DNA from: Multifurca ochricompacta
Lineage: Eukaryota; Basidiomycota; Agaricomycetes; Russulales; Russulaceae
Assembly (NCBI GenBank): GCA_022496185.1
Contig: WTXG01000009.1
Coordinates: 62,001 to 126,000, forward strand
Direction: 5' to 3'
Length of the DNA stretch: 64,000 nucleotides
Positions within the stretch are counted from its first letter, which is position 1. Each line of letters starts with the position of its first letter. The translations under genes were made by a program, and so were the position numbers. The notes beneath the pieces are model-generated. The model was not told the DNA's origin. It saw nothing but the letters and a program-made list of their open reading frames with translations, and ran no database searches. This document shows, in pieces, positions 43,169-57,248 of the stretch.

Positions 43169-46100
43169 GCAACACCCAATGCTCCCCCCCCCCTCTCTTG
43201 TTTCTCAGCTGTGGCATGTGGCCGCAACAAGACTTCATCATGATTGCGCTTTTTTTTTTTTTCTTTTTTTTTTTTGCTTGCGTTGATGCCGTGTGTCCGG
43301 ACTTTACCTGACATGCGTCTGCGGCAAGAAAAAAAAAATAGGCAGCTTGTGCACGCATCCTTCTTTTTACTACTACGTCTTGCATCTCGGATGTTATATC
43401 ATTCCCTCTTCCACGTTTTCCACGGACTAAAAATATTACGACTCGTCCACGATCTTACATCAGCCTTTCGTTCTGAGAACTAATTGTTACCTTTCCCCCC
43501 ACGTCTGCACACTCCTTTTTTTTTTAACCAATCTTTAATTAGGTCGTTGATCTTAATATTCCCTCCCTCTGGTCCACTCATTGGTGTATGTACTATTTTT
43601 TTTTTTTTTTGAATTTGGATCCCTCTTTATCTTATGCTGTGATAATTCGGCGTTGATTTGGCGGGGGGGGATACGTCACGGGTGTGTTATGCCCCCCCCC
43701 CCTTCCCCGCACTGAGGACGTCCCGGACGCGTCCCAAAAGGGGACTACTATGGAAACACTTCTGATTAACTGTCCAATTTATTTTTTACAATGTAAAAAA
43801 TTCAATTCACTTTTTACTTTTTTCTCTCATGTGGTTCTCTCTCTCTTTCTCTCTCGGCTACAGTCTATCCCACTATGGGCCAGGCCTAGCCAATATCGCC
43901 CCGATTACATTTCGTTTGTTTGTTGTGTGTGTATGTATGTGTGTGTGAAAAGGCACGACGGTGGCGCCGCCCTAGACTGAAGGCTGTGCACACACACACA
44001 CATACATATATATATATGTATGGACTGGACTGGAACCTACTCCTCATCGAAGGAAAAAGAAGAAGACGCAAAAACAAATTGATCTCGCCGCTTATTAACT
44101 CCATTGGAAGTGATGCGAGCTTCAACACAGCGAAGGAGGTGGATAATAGTGCGAAGCGAAATAACCCTACGATAATAGGGAAGCCTGAAGAGCTGTTAGT
44201 AGGCGTTGGATGGAGTAGTCGTATAACTTGCTCCCCCCCCCCCCCCCGCTTCGTGGGCACCCAACCCTGTGGTTACGACCTGAAGGTGCAGGGGCAAGCG
44301 CCCACCTAGAAGAAGAGGAATTGTGGGGTCAAATGAGGAGGTATGAGGCCACGCAACCCCCCACTCTCCTATAACCGCCGAGAACGAACAATCCAATGAA
44401 AAAAACTGAAAACCAACACTGGGCCACCCCCCCACCCCCCCACCCCCCGTCGACACGGTACGGGGCGAGGGCTGGGTTTCGGACCGGACATGAACTCCAA
44501 ACTTCACTCAAAGAAAGTTTCAAACCCTCGGCAAACACGGAGCTGACTACCTACCTACCTACCTACCTATTCAAAGGGCCCCGGGGGAGGGGGGAATTCG
44601 TTATTTCGTTATTTCGTTCCTTCCAAAGGAATTATTCAACGAACCGCCGGTATGTACCCCCCCCAAAGCCCACACGTAAACTAAATTTCTACCTCTCCCC
44701 CCCTCCCCCGCAAAAGAGCATCGTCATCATCATCATCATCATCAAAATCAAAAAATTCTGCCTTGTGCCAGCGCTCACCCACCCCGCCCCCACACGCTGA
44801 GTCATGGTGCTTCTGATTAATAAAGAGATAGAGAAGGGGCTGTTTACGAACGAAAAGTTAACGTTAAGTTAATGAATGAATGATATGCCTGCCTGCCTGT
44901 CGTGCGCCTTCTCCCTTCCCTTACCCCCCATTTGCCCCCACTGTTTATACCATTTTCATGTGCAAGGGGGTATGAAGAATACGCTCCCCCCTAGTATCCG
45001 ACCTTGTATCAGTTAGGCGCTATGAAGCAGGTTCAGATAATTTCCGGAAGTGGAGGCATTCTTTCTTTTCTTTTCTTTCATTCATTAATGGGCAGGCAAT
45101 TTCGCATTTTTTTTTTTTTCTTCTTAAAGCTTAGCTCGCGTCCCAAATGAATGGCTGTGACTGACATAAGCCAGAGTTAAGACCGAAGCAGTTAAAAGTT
45201 GGGGGTATGGGCCAGCCAGGAGGAGGGAGAGTTCAGTCAGTCGGTAGCCGTCAGGCCGTCAGGCTGGCGTGGCGTGGCGTGGCGTGGCGTGGCGCGTGGT
45301 GTAAATGATTATATCAGCTTTCACGAGTCACGTGACACACGTGATTTTGCGCTTTGGTGGCGGCCAGTGAGCGCATGCGAGGGCACAACACAGGTGATGC
45401 GTTCGACGCCTCCCATCATCATACATCTTCTAGAACTTGATTTGCTACGTTCCACCCCAATCTTCAAAGGGTGTCCTAAACTTGAGGCCTTTTTAACTTC
45501 CCCTACCTTCATGCTCGTACGCGTGGCTCCACCACTCACTTACACCTCTCAAGTGGCCTGTGACTAGACCAGACCTACGGTCTATATGGCGGCATAGTAT
45601 GGGGCACGTGTCCCACTTGAATGTTCTCTCCGAGTCTACTTCCCAAAGTCAGTCAGCTAATAATACATCTAACGGACGGCCTCGAGGATTTCTGTCATGG
45701 AGCGTTCGTATAGATTGTTCTCTTGCTTACCGTGCAGAGTGTTGTTGTACACATCATCATCACCGTCATCACCACTCAGAGAGACTTATGCGCTATTAAC
45801 GGAACGGGGCACTGGAGAGGAGTTCGGTTATCTGCGTCGTCATTGCAGTTACATCATCTCCGGGTCTCTGCCTCGTTTCCCTCCATGCTCTAAAACGCTG
45901 ACACTGCGGGCCACTTTGCGCTGTAATCCCGTCAACCATGATATCTCATTGGTCGGTTGGAGGTAAGCGCCAGGTAAACGTTCAAATTGAATTGATTTAC
46001 GTTGCTCTCAATGTTAAGGCGGGACTAATCAGTGGCCGACCGTTTCGTTCCATTTTTGTATGTATACTTTCTAGTCGCTCGTCGGGATTGCAGAAGGCGA

Positions 46101-48860
46101 AAAGGATTTCCTTTTTCTACCAGGCCCTCGATCTTGGCCAATAAACTTGATTTTCTGACACAATCATCACCTTGCACCACGTATGCAGACAGGTCCGAGA
46201 AGCACGGCTGGGATTGACGTATTTTCAATGGACCCATCTGCTGGGACCAGGGCCATCAGGCGATATCATGTGCCTTCAGGTTTCTGGACAAGTCTTTGTG
46301 ATGCTGTCATCACTCCTCGCTATCAAAGAGTTCGTGAAAAGCGTGGGGATGTGTATTCAAATTGGCCTGCGATGCCCACATGTCAGCTGTGCGCTTAACT
46401 CTGCCCGATTGCTCTTCAGCCTTCCCTTCGTGTTAACTACTTCCAGAAGTATGTGTAGAATGGAGGTTTCCTTTGGATAGGAGTGACGAACTATGGCGTC
46501 GAGGGCAGAAAGTTAGTAGATCCCGGGCTTAGATATATTCGTATCAGGGGTGATCGAGGACAAAAACGACGTACGCGCATTTCCTTGCTACTATTCCTTC
46601 ACTAGAGGACTTTCATGGCCCTATTCAGCAGCTGTCATATATCCCTTCTTTGAGCCCATTTGACCAGATGATAGAAGCTCCAATGCAGGCCACCCACGTT
46701 TTGGGGCCTCTTCTCTAATCTAGGACATCGTTGGCCAATCGTCTCCCGTTTTGTTCGGATGGTTACTTGACTGCCACCATGCAAGTGGCTGACATCTATC
46801 TTCAGTGTGACATATTCCTCCGTGGCCCCCTTGGTTTTGCTACGGGCTGCGCGCGCATAGGCCGGGAATTATCTCAGGGGATGATTATTCCATTGATCTT
46901 TTTTTTTTTGAAGAGTTCCATAGTTCGTAGAAACGGGCTTTTGGCATACACTTCGGCTTTAGTGAGATGACACGGCTGTACCATCGCTCTCTCGTGAAGT
47001 TCTAGAAACGAAACGGAGAGTCTAAGCGGTGTAGAGTACCAAAAGAGGGAGATGGTCATAAAAGAGACCCGTTGGTTTGTGTTCTATGGTAAGTGATTCA
47101 AATTCGTGACAAAGGCATGCTTGGCTTACTTTGAAAGCCCCCGTCAGGCGTTTCGATGTGTCTCCGGCACTGTTGTGGCCATTGGCCAACCACACAACTT
47201 AGACCGTCTCTACGATGACCGCTCTTTCCCCCGGGGGTACCGTATGTCCGGAGGTGTAAAATCGAGCACAGGCGGAACTTGACTCCGTCACCCTTGGAGA
47301 CAGGGCTGCCAACGTTTGATGAGAGGCCGAGTGCTCCATATTGAAGTAATGTATAGGGAGTTGTCACGATGGAAAAAGGTGACACACATATGCGTGGTTC
47401 CTTTACGACGGTAACGAGATTCAAAGCAATCCAAATATATCGATCCGTTTCTCATACCTCAACTGAGCTCTCGCATCACTCACTGTTTTGTGCAGAATAC
47501 ACAGGGAAACTCTGCACAACATCCGGAGTTATGCTCAGATCTGGAGCACTTCCTGAACAAAGACGAAGTCTTTTCCGAGATGGTCCCACGGTCTTGCTAG
47601 CGCTTGGAATTGGCAGTCATATCTGCCCTCGTTGCTGCTTTGTTGGCCCAACGTCATTCATCATCGCTACTTTCGTATTAGCTGCATTAAATGTTGCGGA
47701 CGCAAGAGATGAGAACATCTAATGGAATACCTGTAGGTGCTGCGACTTGTGTTTGGATATCCGTTTTTGTGTGAGTAAACTGTAACTTGTAACTTCAAGG
47801 CTTCACCAAGTATCCATCTGAGGGCGAATCTGGCCTCTCCCTGCCAACGAATGAAGCGTAGGTGGGAACAACTCGCCAAGGCAAAGGCAAAGGCAAAGGG
47901 CTCCCAACTCAGCGGGTTAAGGATAAAGAGTGGTCGACCGACTTCAACGCCTAGTGCAACCCTGACGCGTAAGCCTGAGATTCTCTGTACCTTGTCGATT
48001 TTCGTTCAGAATGCTTTTTTTCTGAAATCCCGGGAGCATCTTATTACGTAGATATTATGTGCTGGGCCATCGTTTTTTTGTGGCCCCGAATGCACGTCTT
48101 GGGTGCTCGGCAGGCTGACGCTGGCTATAGGATTAGAACGCGAACGGCACGCTCATTAACAGTTATACGACCTTTCCTGTTTGTTGCAATACCCTGATCG
48201 AGCTGGAGATCAACATGCGACGTGAGACTCCTGCGCGTTCCTTCACACGTGTTTTGTATTCCTCACCTATTTGGTGAACTACAAGAGAGCTTATTGAGCT
48301 TATGGCTTGCAGAATCTTCAGAGGAATTCGTGCTCAGATAGACTCGAATAAGTGACTCGGGACCTGCTGGAGGCGCTTCAGTTCTACTGGCACACTAAGG
48401 GCGATGACCCGGCTTCACATGAATTAGAAACTATGCCGACAAATAGTTCTAGATGCACAGGGCTGACAGAGATTGCTTCTCACGCCGCCGAGTGAAGCGA
48501 TATCATTGGAAGTGATTGGCACAGGAAACACGGGGATTCTGAAGGGATCCAATTTGTAACACAGATCTCGGGCGTGTCGAAACCATAAAGCAGTGCAACC
48601 GTTACCAGCCAAGAAAGAAGTTTTACATACAGGATTATCGATACTCAAGTGTGACGTGAAATGCCACGGTGGCTTTGTGGAAGCTATGTGCGTTCGTGCG
48701 TGAAATATGGACGCTAACTTATGAAAAGCAAGTGGTCACTCTGGAGTAATCTGACCCTTATAATCACCTCCCCCCCCCCCATACCACATTTTGCTCACCA
48801 AGTCCTACAGTAATAGTTCACATCTCATTGTCACCCTTAGAACCTCACTCATCCGCGGGT
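43169..48860. other. Gene-poor stretch with simple repeats
   Basis: No ORF has a motif that I recognise. Visible structure: homopolymer T/A and long C runs (43184, 43691, 44231, 44430); (AC)n/(AT)n at 43988-44020; (CTAC)n at 44549-44567; (CAT)n at 44720-44742; and (GGCGT)n at 45265-45294. The GC content and ORF pattern from 45.5 kb onward look like decayed coding or repeat DNA, but I could not assign it. Minus-strand 47424-47098 and plus-strand 47369-47722 are the longest frames; neither is convincing. Confidence 0.35.
45265..45297. repeat. GGCGT microsatellite
   Basis: About six perfect tandem copies of the pentamer GGCGT (GTGGC) followed by a degenerate copy GGCGCGTGG. Confidence 0.85.
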
Positions 48861-51800
48861 CATAATGGTTTTGTCTACATGCGGCTCCGATCTGTACATG
48901 TCCTCGCCCTCGCCCTCGCCTGAAACGCCTGTCTTCGGAGAAGGACTGGATTTGTGGACCCAGTGCTTTTGGGTACTCCGCGCAACCAGGGGCAGTTGCG
49001 CATCGGCTTCATTCCTCAACCTGGACGATCCGAGATCTACACGGGACAGCGTGTACGGATCCAATCCGCGGTGAGCATGAAGCAAAGTGTTTTTCTGAAA
49101 GAGGAGGAGAAGAAGTGAAAAGAGGGAGCCCCTGCAGTAAGTAAGACTTCGAAAGAGGGGTGTATCGTGCTTGTACTTGCGAATACGCTGTTGTTGGTTC
49201 TGTTTGACCGTCGAGTTCTTCAGCATACAAAGAAAAGAGATGAATGGGAGAGAAATGCCGTTTGATTTCTGTTTCTGCTGGCCCGCTGACTGGTCTACTA
49301 CAAACATTGTATGTATCCTTTATATACTTGCAGAGAGACCTAGTTTTTGAAGCAGAGAGGATAAATAGGATGAAAGGAGACAAGTGGGATGAAGCCAGGC
49401 AATAAAGATGGAGAGGTGACGAAGAGGTAGTGAAACTGGTTTTAAGGAATGAACAGGCATGCGACCTGGGATGTGCAGGTGCTGATAAGATGATATGTGT
49501 CAATGTTTGAAACTAATTAATAAGTTCTCTAATTCAGGGCTTGTAATGAAAGAGAGAAGTGAGTTTAACTAGAAGTGGCAATAGCTGGAGGCTTCATGCT
49601 CAACGCCCGAGTCATCCTTACAAGCGTCAGTCAACCACACCACGACTTGGGGGTTTTCTGGAAGATGCGTGAGTGCATTCACCATAGGGATATGGGAAAC
49701 TACCCAAGTTTAAATGTTAGAATTAAAATTTACACATGAGACAGCGCTTCATGGTTGCAACCAGAAACAATGCCCGGCTCTACTAGAACACATCTTATTC
49801 AACTGAGGCAGATGCCACGGCATTTGCTCTTATCACCACTTACGAGCCTGGTGTAGCTGCCAGCAAGTTTGGCGCGTCTACACACGACTTCCCCCCAGTG
49901 CAGCCTGGAAGCACTTTATACGTGACCAGAAGCCAGTGAATACCACTCACCTTGTAGGACTTTGCTAGTTGGTCTTCGCTTACTCTACAGAGGTTACCGC
50001 CCCCCATTTGCCAAGGCGTTACGCTCACCCGGGAAAATGGGTTCTTCGATGCCAGGTTGATATCATCTCCTCAAAGCGATGCGAGTGGGAGTGGAGAGGT
50101 TTCATTCCATACCTATGAGGCAGTGAGCTCATATATCATGAGTGTCAGTGGCGTCACCCTCGATGAGCTCGACTCGCCGTTCAAGTCAAATATTAAGACA
50201 GAACATCCTCCAGATTAATTTTTCCTTTGTATTTTAGCCCAAACGGAGCAGTTGTGCGCTACCTGAGTACTTCACTGGAAGACGGCTTCGTCGGAAATCC
50301 AACACGATAGTGGCTCGACTTTCGATTTACCGTAGTGATCTCCAACTGAATGCTCTTTATTTTTTTAGCAGAAACGCGACCACCTTCGTTGACATTAGTC
50401 TTCCCGGGTATTCCGCTGCGCTGGATTTTGTAGCGACCTCCTTCACTGTGCGGGAGACGACGGCAATGGAAAACCCTTAGGAAACGGATTAGTAAGAGGT
50501 ACCAACCCACACCTAACATACCTTGAGACTGATGATGGCAATAGCGATAGCCTCAGTGCGCGCCCGCAGAAGAGTGACAAGCTAAACGACAACGGGGCAC
50601 TTGGAAAGAGCGCTGTCTACAAGGACTCGAAGAGCGCAGGCCACCAGGACCCACACAAGAGCAAACGGAAAACCACAGGCGACGGATGCGGAGCGGGGAA
50701 GCTCGTGACCACGACAACGCATAAAGTTTACCATCAATTTCTGCTAGAGTCTGGCGTCTTGCACGTGTTGATTGGGACCCTTTTTCGGGGAAAGCCGCCT
50801 TAGATAGAGGAGAGAGGGCGGCTCGAGACGCAGTTCCAAATAGATGGCGATGGGGCGCAGAAAATAGACCCACAGGGTGCAGAGAACAAGAAGGCCAGGG
50901 GGGGGGGTCCCGGTACATGTGCAATAACTCCGAGTCTGACTTGGAAGACAGAAGCACGGCGCCTATTCACCAAGCAGCACGGCATCATGATCATAACACA
51001 ATATCACCAGTACCAATATACTTCAATTAGTCCCATACGTAGTTGGTTGGTTGTTCTCCTATAGTGCCAGAGTCACGCCTCCAGATGTCTGATCTCATTT
51101 ATTTTGAGAGTTCAAATTCATTAATCCTTTGGATTAATAACTTTCGGCTGTCGTAGGCAACTAGTGGAAATGAAGCCGCCGCCTTGGGCCTGGCCTGTGA
51201 GTACGCAATTGATAATTTGATTGTATCTATGACTTGGTTGGTGCTGCGCATGAATGTAGTATCTGCAATATAGTTTGATTAGATTGATAAGTAGTATGAA
51301 TAAAAATTAATTCATTTCAAATAAGTCAATTAAAATTGGTAGTAATATCAAAGATTAAATTTAAACCAGAAAAATAATAGATTCTTGTGGGAAGGGGTAG
51401 GCGTAAAGGAAGAGAGAGAAGCTAGACAACTCATCATTATAGAATTCTAGGCATCCTAAAATTTTGAAATCTTCCTGATGAACTTGAGACAGACTGGTTA
51501 TGAACGCCGGAACTTTTGGAGCCTCTTCAGAATCTCACAGAAGGTGTGGAGTATTAAGTCTTGGGGAACGAATGGGGTCATGGAAAATGGGAGATTTGTT
51601 GGAATAGCAGCCAGCACGGATGAGATGCCGGCCCGGACCAATAACTTTATACGCGTTTAATCATTTATTAGAACCTCAGTCTTCTACTACAAAGACTGAG
51701 CTATTCGCTATACAGTCTCCTACAAGATTCGAGGTTTTTCCATGAGGGCCGTCTTTTGTGCTAGGCGTTAGCTGTGGGAAGGAAAGTAGTGGTCGGGATG

Positions 51801-54800
51801 GGTTCATTTTTCAATAGAAGAGGGCATCACACACGTGGGCACGTGGAGAGAGTGATTGCCGTGAAGGTAGCGGACGGTAGTTTTCCATGGTTAAAGTCAT
51901 GACCTATTAACCTTCCTACAGTGTGCTTACACTACTTTCAAGCCAGTGTGACAACTTTGAATGATATTTTGAAGACCATAGATGACCAGTAGTACCAGGC
52001 GAGCAGGGGTCCGTAACCAATGTAAAAACGTCATTGACTCTAACTCTTAATAGCTTATCAACTAGCATTATCTTGTACAACTTGGATGATCTCATATATG
52101 TGGTGTAATAAAATCAACTCTTCCCACTTAGTTCATACTGAATGTGTTTACCGAGGCACCTAAGGTACTTACGGCCACTCTTGCTTGCAGTAGCTGCACG
52201 CGGAATATAACTTGAATTTTTTAGAAAAAAAAGAAGGTAACCACTCTCGTATTTCGTGCGAAGGGTTCTGCTAAAGGTTTTATCATTAGACACTATCAAT
52301 AACGCCAAAGCTGCTCTTCTCCCACTACAACGTTGCCGGGAACCATGTTAAGAATGGTCACATCGCAAGATAGACGACAACTGAGACGGGGTATTCGAAT
52401 TCCCTCGTGCGTATACTTTTAAAGTAATACTTCCCGATACCAATCTTACTAGATAATCGGATGAAATCAGGTCATGCTATGTCCAGCCTCGGCATGGGGA
52501 CATCAATTGTGTGGTCAATAACAATAACGACACCTACTGTCAACACTACAATATCAGGTACCAGCCTAGGCGAGCGGACCGAAGAAAGGTTTGGAGACTT
52601 GGAGTGGTGGCATCTCGACAGTTGCTTATGGTAACGGCGATGGCTTTATACAAATTATGCGCAAAAACCTGCCACCAGAACCCCCGAAGAAATTAAGAAC
52701 GAAATCCAAGGCAGCAGTATGCTGAGCGTGGAGGCTCAATGCCACAATAGCAATGGAAGTTCGTTATTGATTCTTGCGGAGGATCAAAGACCAGTCTTGG
52801 ATCAAGAATAGACCGCAGTTAAAGATGTAGCAGGTCGATCTACAGCGTTTGGAGAGAGCACTGGGGCAGACTTCGAAGTCAGAACAACATCAAAATGCAA
52901 GCTCTCTCCTCGTAAGTGGTTGGATACCTGGGCTTCCAGGTGTCGTTGCGATACGTGCAAGAGTCATCCCAGATATCTGCCAGAAGACGACACAGGCGAA
53001 AGTGCGAGGCAGACAACAGTTAAAAGAAAAGAGAAAAAGAAGAGGGCAACGTGTCATTATACCCCCGACGACCTGCAAATAAAGTTTCAAACTCAACCAC
53101 GTCATTCGATTCCCACGTACACGTGACTGGGCCAACACATGATTTCTTTCACAGTGCAGAACATGAACATGTTCTCTTTCCTCTTTCTCCAGTCCTTCTA
53201 TATCTTTCTCATGAAGTCGTCCGAACTGGACCACTAGTTCTTCTGGCGTCTTCTAGTAGTCGGCCTTTCCTACCCAGATTCTGCGGCACCTACATTTATG
53301 CTGCGCTGCCCTCATCACATTTTGCTGCTGACAGCTTTACGGCTTTCGTGTTCGCCTTTTATGATGTTTTACTTGGATCTGTGACGAAATGCGACTTCTC
53401 GGAAAGGTTGACACTCTCAAACCTACATCGCACTTCGTCTGCGACGCAGTTTTCAGGTCAATGTTTTGGACCATAACGAGCTGCGGCGAGCCTTCCCACC
53501 ATTCGACCACATCCCAGCTCCGCAACCCTATTCCATCGGTTCAACTAGCAGGGGTATGCAAGGGATCTCCTGCCGAGAGTTCCCGGGCTTCTGAACAACA
53601 GGGTTCCGTGGCAGTTTTTGTGAGGCTTTGGGTAGTCGGTGTTCCCAACATACAGAAATGGATATAGAACAAGGCCAAAAACATTTACCCTTCCGATCAT
53701 TTCTGCTTGAGTACCTATTATTCCCCCGTAGTACTGACAAGGGAACGTCGTTAGGAAGCGACACAGTTGCATGTTAACGCTGCGACACTTAAGTGCCAGG
53801 CAACTGGCAATCTCGTATTGGGTGGACACCCATACCAGCAGAACTTACGCGAATCATTCTCCATATGGGAGAAGGCCGGTCGATCATTGGGAGTATGATG
53901 AATAAAAGTCCACCTAGCAGGATTTGGTATTTTTCTACGTGACGCCTTTCTCGAGGAACGAGGATGACGGAGGATATGCCCACGCAAGAACGAGCGGTTT
54001 ATAGGTTCAGGAAGAGTCAAGCGAGCCCGATCAGGCCATTGGCACGGCTAAGTTATTCATAGTAGATTCTTCAGGAACTGCTGCAAACAAAGCCCCGGGT
54101 CATACGCATTGACGACAACCATCATTCAGCGTGCTGATTACACTCGCAACGTTGGGAGTTAGAAAGCGAGCTATTTACTCTTGAGGAAACCTATGCACCA
54201 GGTTACATAAAGAGTGCGAAGAAGCACGACGGCTCTCCCTGGGATTGGTCACTCATCACACTAGCTGTATGTCGGATTCAGCCATGTCGGCGCAGGATAG
54301 CATAGCCTGTTTGAATTGCAGACTAGGGTTCGGAGCTAAGTTATTACTATAATTACCGGGGCTTCTTGTGCCCTTCAACGCACTTTTCCTGCTTGCTGCT
54401 GTGTCAGTAAATGCTTCCCCTCTCATCTCCACGCAAATAGCTTGATGCCGTTACAATAAAGGTGCATGACTAATGTATAACTAACCTCTAGTGTACTATA
54501 GATCACCTCTTCCCGAACGTTTCCATTCTTTTCCAACGCCCGAAGGCATACTCTCCGTACCAAGATTGCATACCTCTTGAGCCAGTTCCGTAATCTTCAC
54601 AGTCGGTCCATACCCTTCGATACCTTAAGTGTATAAGCACGACGGTTTCGAGGTCAGACTCTAAGTCCGGCCTTCTTATTCCTACTACAGCACTTTGTAC
54701 TTCCCGAATCTAATCCCCTATTGCTTGTGAATTATGATTCACAAGCTCATTTCTCGCCCAAATTGACCTGAACTCGACAACACGCCTCGCTGTGCATGGC

Positions 54801-57248
54801 AAGTGTTCCAGATGCACCAAGTCCATCCTTAGCCACACACACATGTCACGCACAGCTAAGTATGTCATCGATTATGGAGTCAAACAAGAGAGCGAGAAAA
54901 AGGAGGCTCAGACATCATGGTTCATAAGAAAGAAAGAATCAATTGAGAAAGGGAAGTGTACAAGAGCTGTAGTAGAATCCAGAAGAGACCTAGGGTCTCG
55001 CTCTTCTATACTGTGTCCTTATATACTAGGACACGGTGTCAATCGAGTCATCGTGGTGAGTAAGTAATCGAGGAAAAGGTAGAGCTGCGATGATCACGTG
55101 TTAAGACTGTCGGTCAGGTGACTCTTATGACGACTGTACGATAACTTTCTCCTTCTTACTTTCATCATGCTCTCCGACATCTAGGCAGCGACCTCAACGC
55201 GTCATACTTCAAACGACGTCACTGCATCGAAAGCTTTAATAGTAGATGTCAGTCATCGGGTGGTGGCTGTATTTAAGAGCTTTACTCCTAGAGCTCAGAC
55301 TCCTCAGTCTGAGCTCCTCGTATCTACCTTGGTCTCTCGTCTCAGGAAAATAATCCTCTTTTCTTTATCCTGCCCTTGCGTGAAGATCAATTGTCTCACC
55401 TCTTGACCTTGTTGGAATTTCCAACAGACTCGCCGAAACCACGTAGAATGGTAGACCAACTGTTACATCACGCCTCATGTCCCGTATCGTGACACTTGAG
55501 CTAAAAGTCCACACCATTTCCTGACGACGGACGAGCATATTACAAGGTAAATGGGTATAATTATGCTTGGGTTTCTTCGAATTACAGTCAAGAGTAGAAG
55601 AGATGACTGGACAAAGGCAAGGACTGCAGGCAATCATAGACGAGAAGATTCCGTACCAGGGAAGAGAAGGAATTGTAGTTCCGGTCCGCATCCAGTCCGT
55701 CTCTGTGGAAAGTTTATTTCAATCGTGGGGCACAAACAAACACAGACACTTCATTTCATTTTTTTCATTTTGACGCCCAGGCCTGCCGTTGGTTCAACAA
55801 GTTTCAGTGTGCAGTGTGCAGATTCAATGTCGTACTTTAGCCAAGCGTGCACGCGAGCGGGCGGCGACTACGCGTTTGTATTCTGTATGGTAACAGCAAT
55901 GGGTTTCGTCAAGCTTGCCAAGCTGAATTCAAATATGCTGCGGACGCATGAAACTCTATTCCTGACCACGGCCACGCCCTCAAACCCAAGTACAAAACTA
56001 ATAGATCACAGATCAATCGCACTTGCCTTGCCTCGCGGCTCACGCGGTATAATAATCGATCTTTTTCTAAAAAAAAAAAGAACTCACCATCCGGAAATCT
56101 GAACAAAGGACGTTTTCATTCAGCAGTTCCTCCGCCACCCCTCCAGCATGCTGTGCCTGCACCTGAAATCTTAATCTCGATATTCCCGGAATGAAATAAG
56201 CGTTCATACGGCGTCTCTGTCCAGTCACTTCATCTAAGCTGCGTTCCTAGCCAAGCAAGTCCTTAGTTCACGTCACAACAATATTCCAATTTCCCGCTGG
56301 GCTTTGGTCGCGCGGATAGCTCCATGAACTCCTTCGGAAGTCCTTTCCCTGAATCACTAAATCAATTGCCATCGCAGACTTTTAGTTCACTTTTTTAAAC
56401 TTTATTTTTCCGATCCTCCCATGTATCTGGCTGTATTGCCCACGATGATGGCCTGCACCTTAGCGCTATTAACAATGGCGTCTACATGATGACCTGGATG
56501 GTAGGGGTGATGGTGCCGTAACCCTCAACCTCTGCAACCCATCGTCCATGGCTCAAACCACTCCGAATTCGGCTTCAGCCAGTCAAGTAACGTGTATCCC
56601 ATCCAACAGGCCAAGTGATTACATCACGCCATCTCTTGATTGGCTTACAGTATGCGTCCTGACGGCAATTTTTTGGCCATGCATCACCAAGATGAACAGA
56701 GTTTCGGATCACACGCGTTGCAAGTTACCAAATTCTCAGCTGAACAATGTTAAACAAATTCTTCTCATATTGGCGTGCAGTACTGCAACGTCGCAGGTCT
56801 AAATAACTTGGATCTCAGATGGGCTTGGCTTCCAAACTGGGTTAGATCCTGGCCTGGCCATAGCAACTTCCTGTGGCGAACTGAGATTGGGCCGTATCAG
56901 GGATTTTCCATGCAACGGGTAAATGTTATGGCTAGCCCCCCCACATAGACCCACTATTAACTCGAAAAGCACAGCTTTGTCACGTCATTTTGCAACCATT
57001 TATTGACGGTACAACCCTGTCGGAACCAATGTTCACTCGAGGTCCGGGTCGCTGGAAATTTGCTGTCTTACTGGGTTGGCACGAGGATGTCTCCATAAAA
57101 CCAGCATGGTCCCTGCACCGGACTAGTAGAGTGCATCATCGACAAAGCTCAGTGATAATAGCTTGTCTTCCTTGCTGTCACCCCTGAGTCTGCACCGTGA
57201 CATTCGCTTAGACCGCTCTGGTCGCCTGATATCGCCACCTCTTGCAAA
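48861..57248. other. 8.4 kb without a recognised gene
   Basis: Only short ORFs are present, mostly with no domain I can name. A 70-codon plus-strand frame at 48865-49074 ends in a good donor (CGGTGAGC) but leads to no recognisable second exon. A possible LTR-like relic lies near 55098-55425 (starts TGTTAAGACTG, contains TATTTAAG near 55271, ends TTTCCAACA), without a matching duplication. Small palindromes such as GTGTCCT...AGGACAC near 55013-55034 are present. I see nothing else that I can support. Confidence 0.35.

Noticed and set aside
45199..45567. 122-codon plus-strand ORF over the GGCGT microsatellite
   Set aside because: The first part is translated microsatellite and the rest has no similarity that I recognise.
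49740..49830. Possible LINE tail-like reading (LLEHILFN)
   Set aside because: Only eight residues fit and a stop follows at once. Chance is as likely.
55098..55425. Solo-LTR-like stretch TGTTAAGACTG…TTTCCAACA
   Set aside because: The flanking 5-mers differ, there is no second copy in the window and no primer or purine tract. Kept only as a remark.
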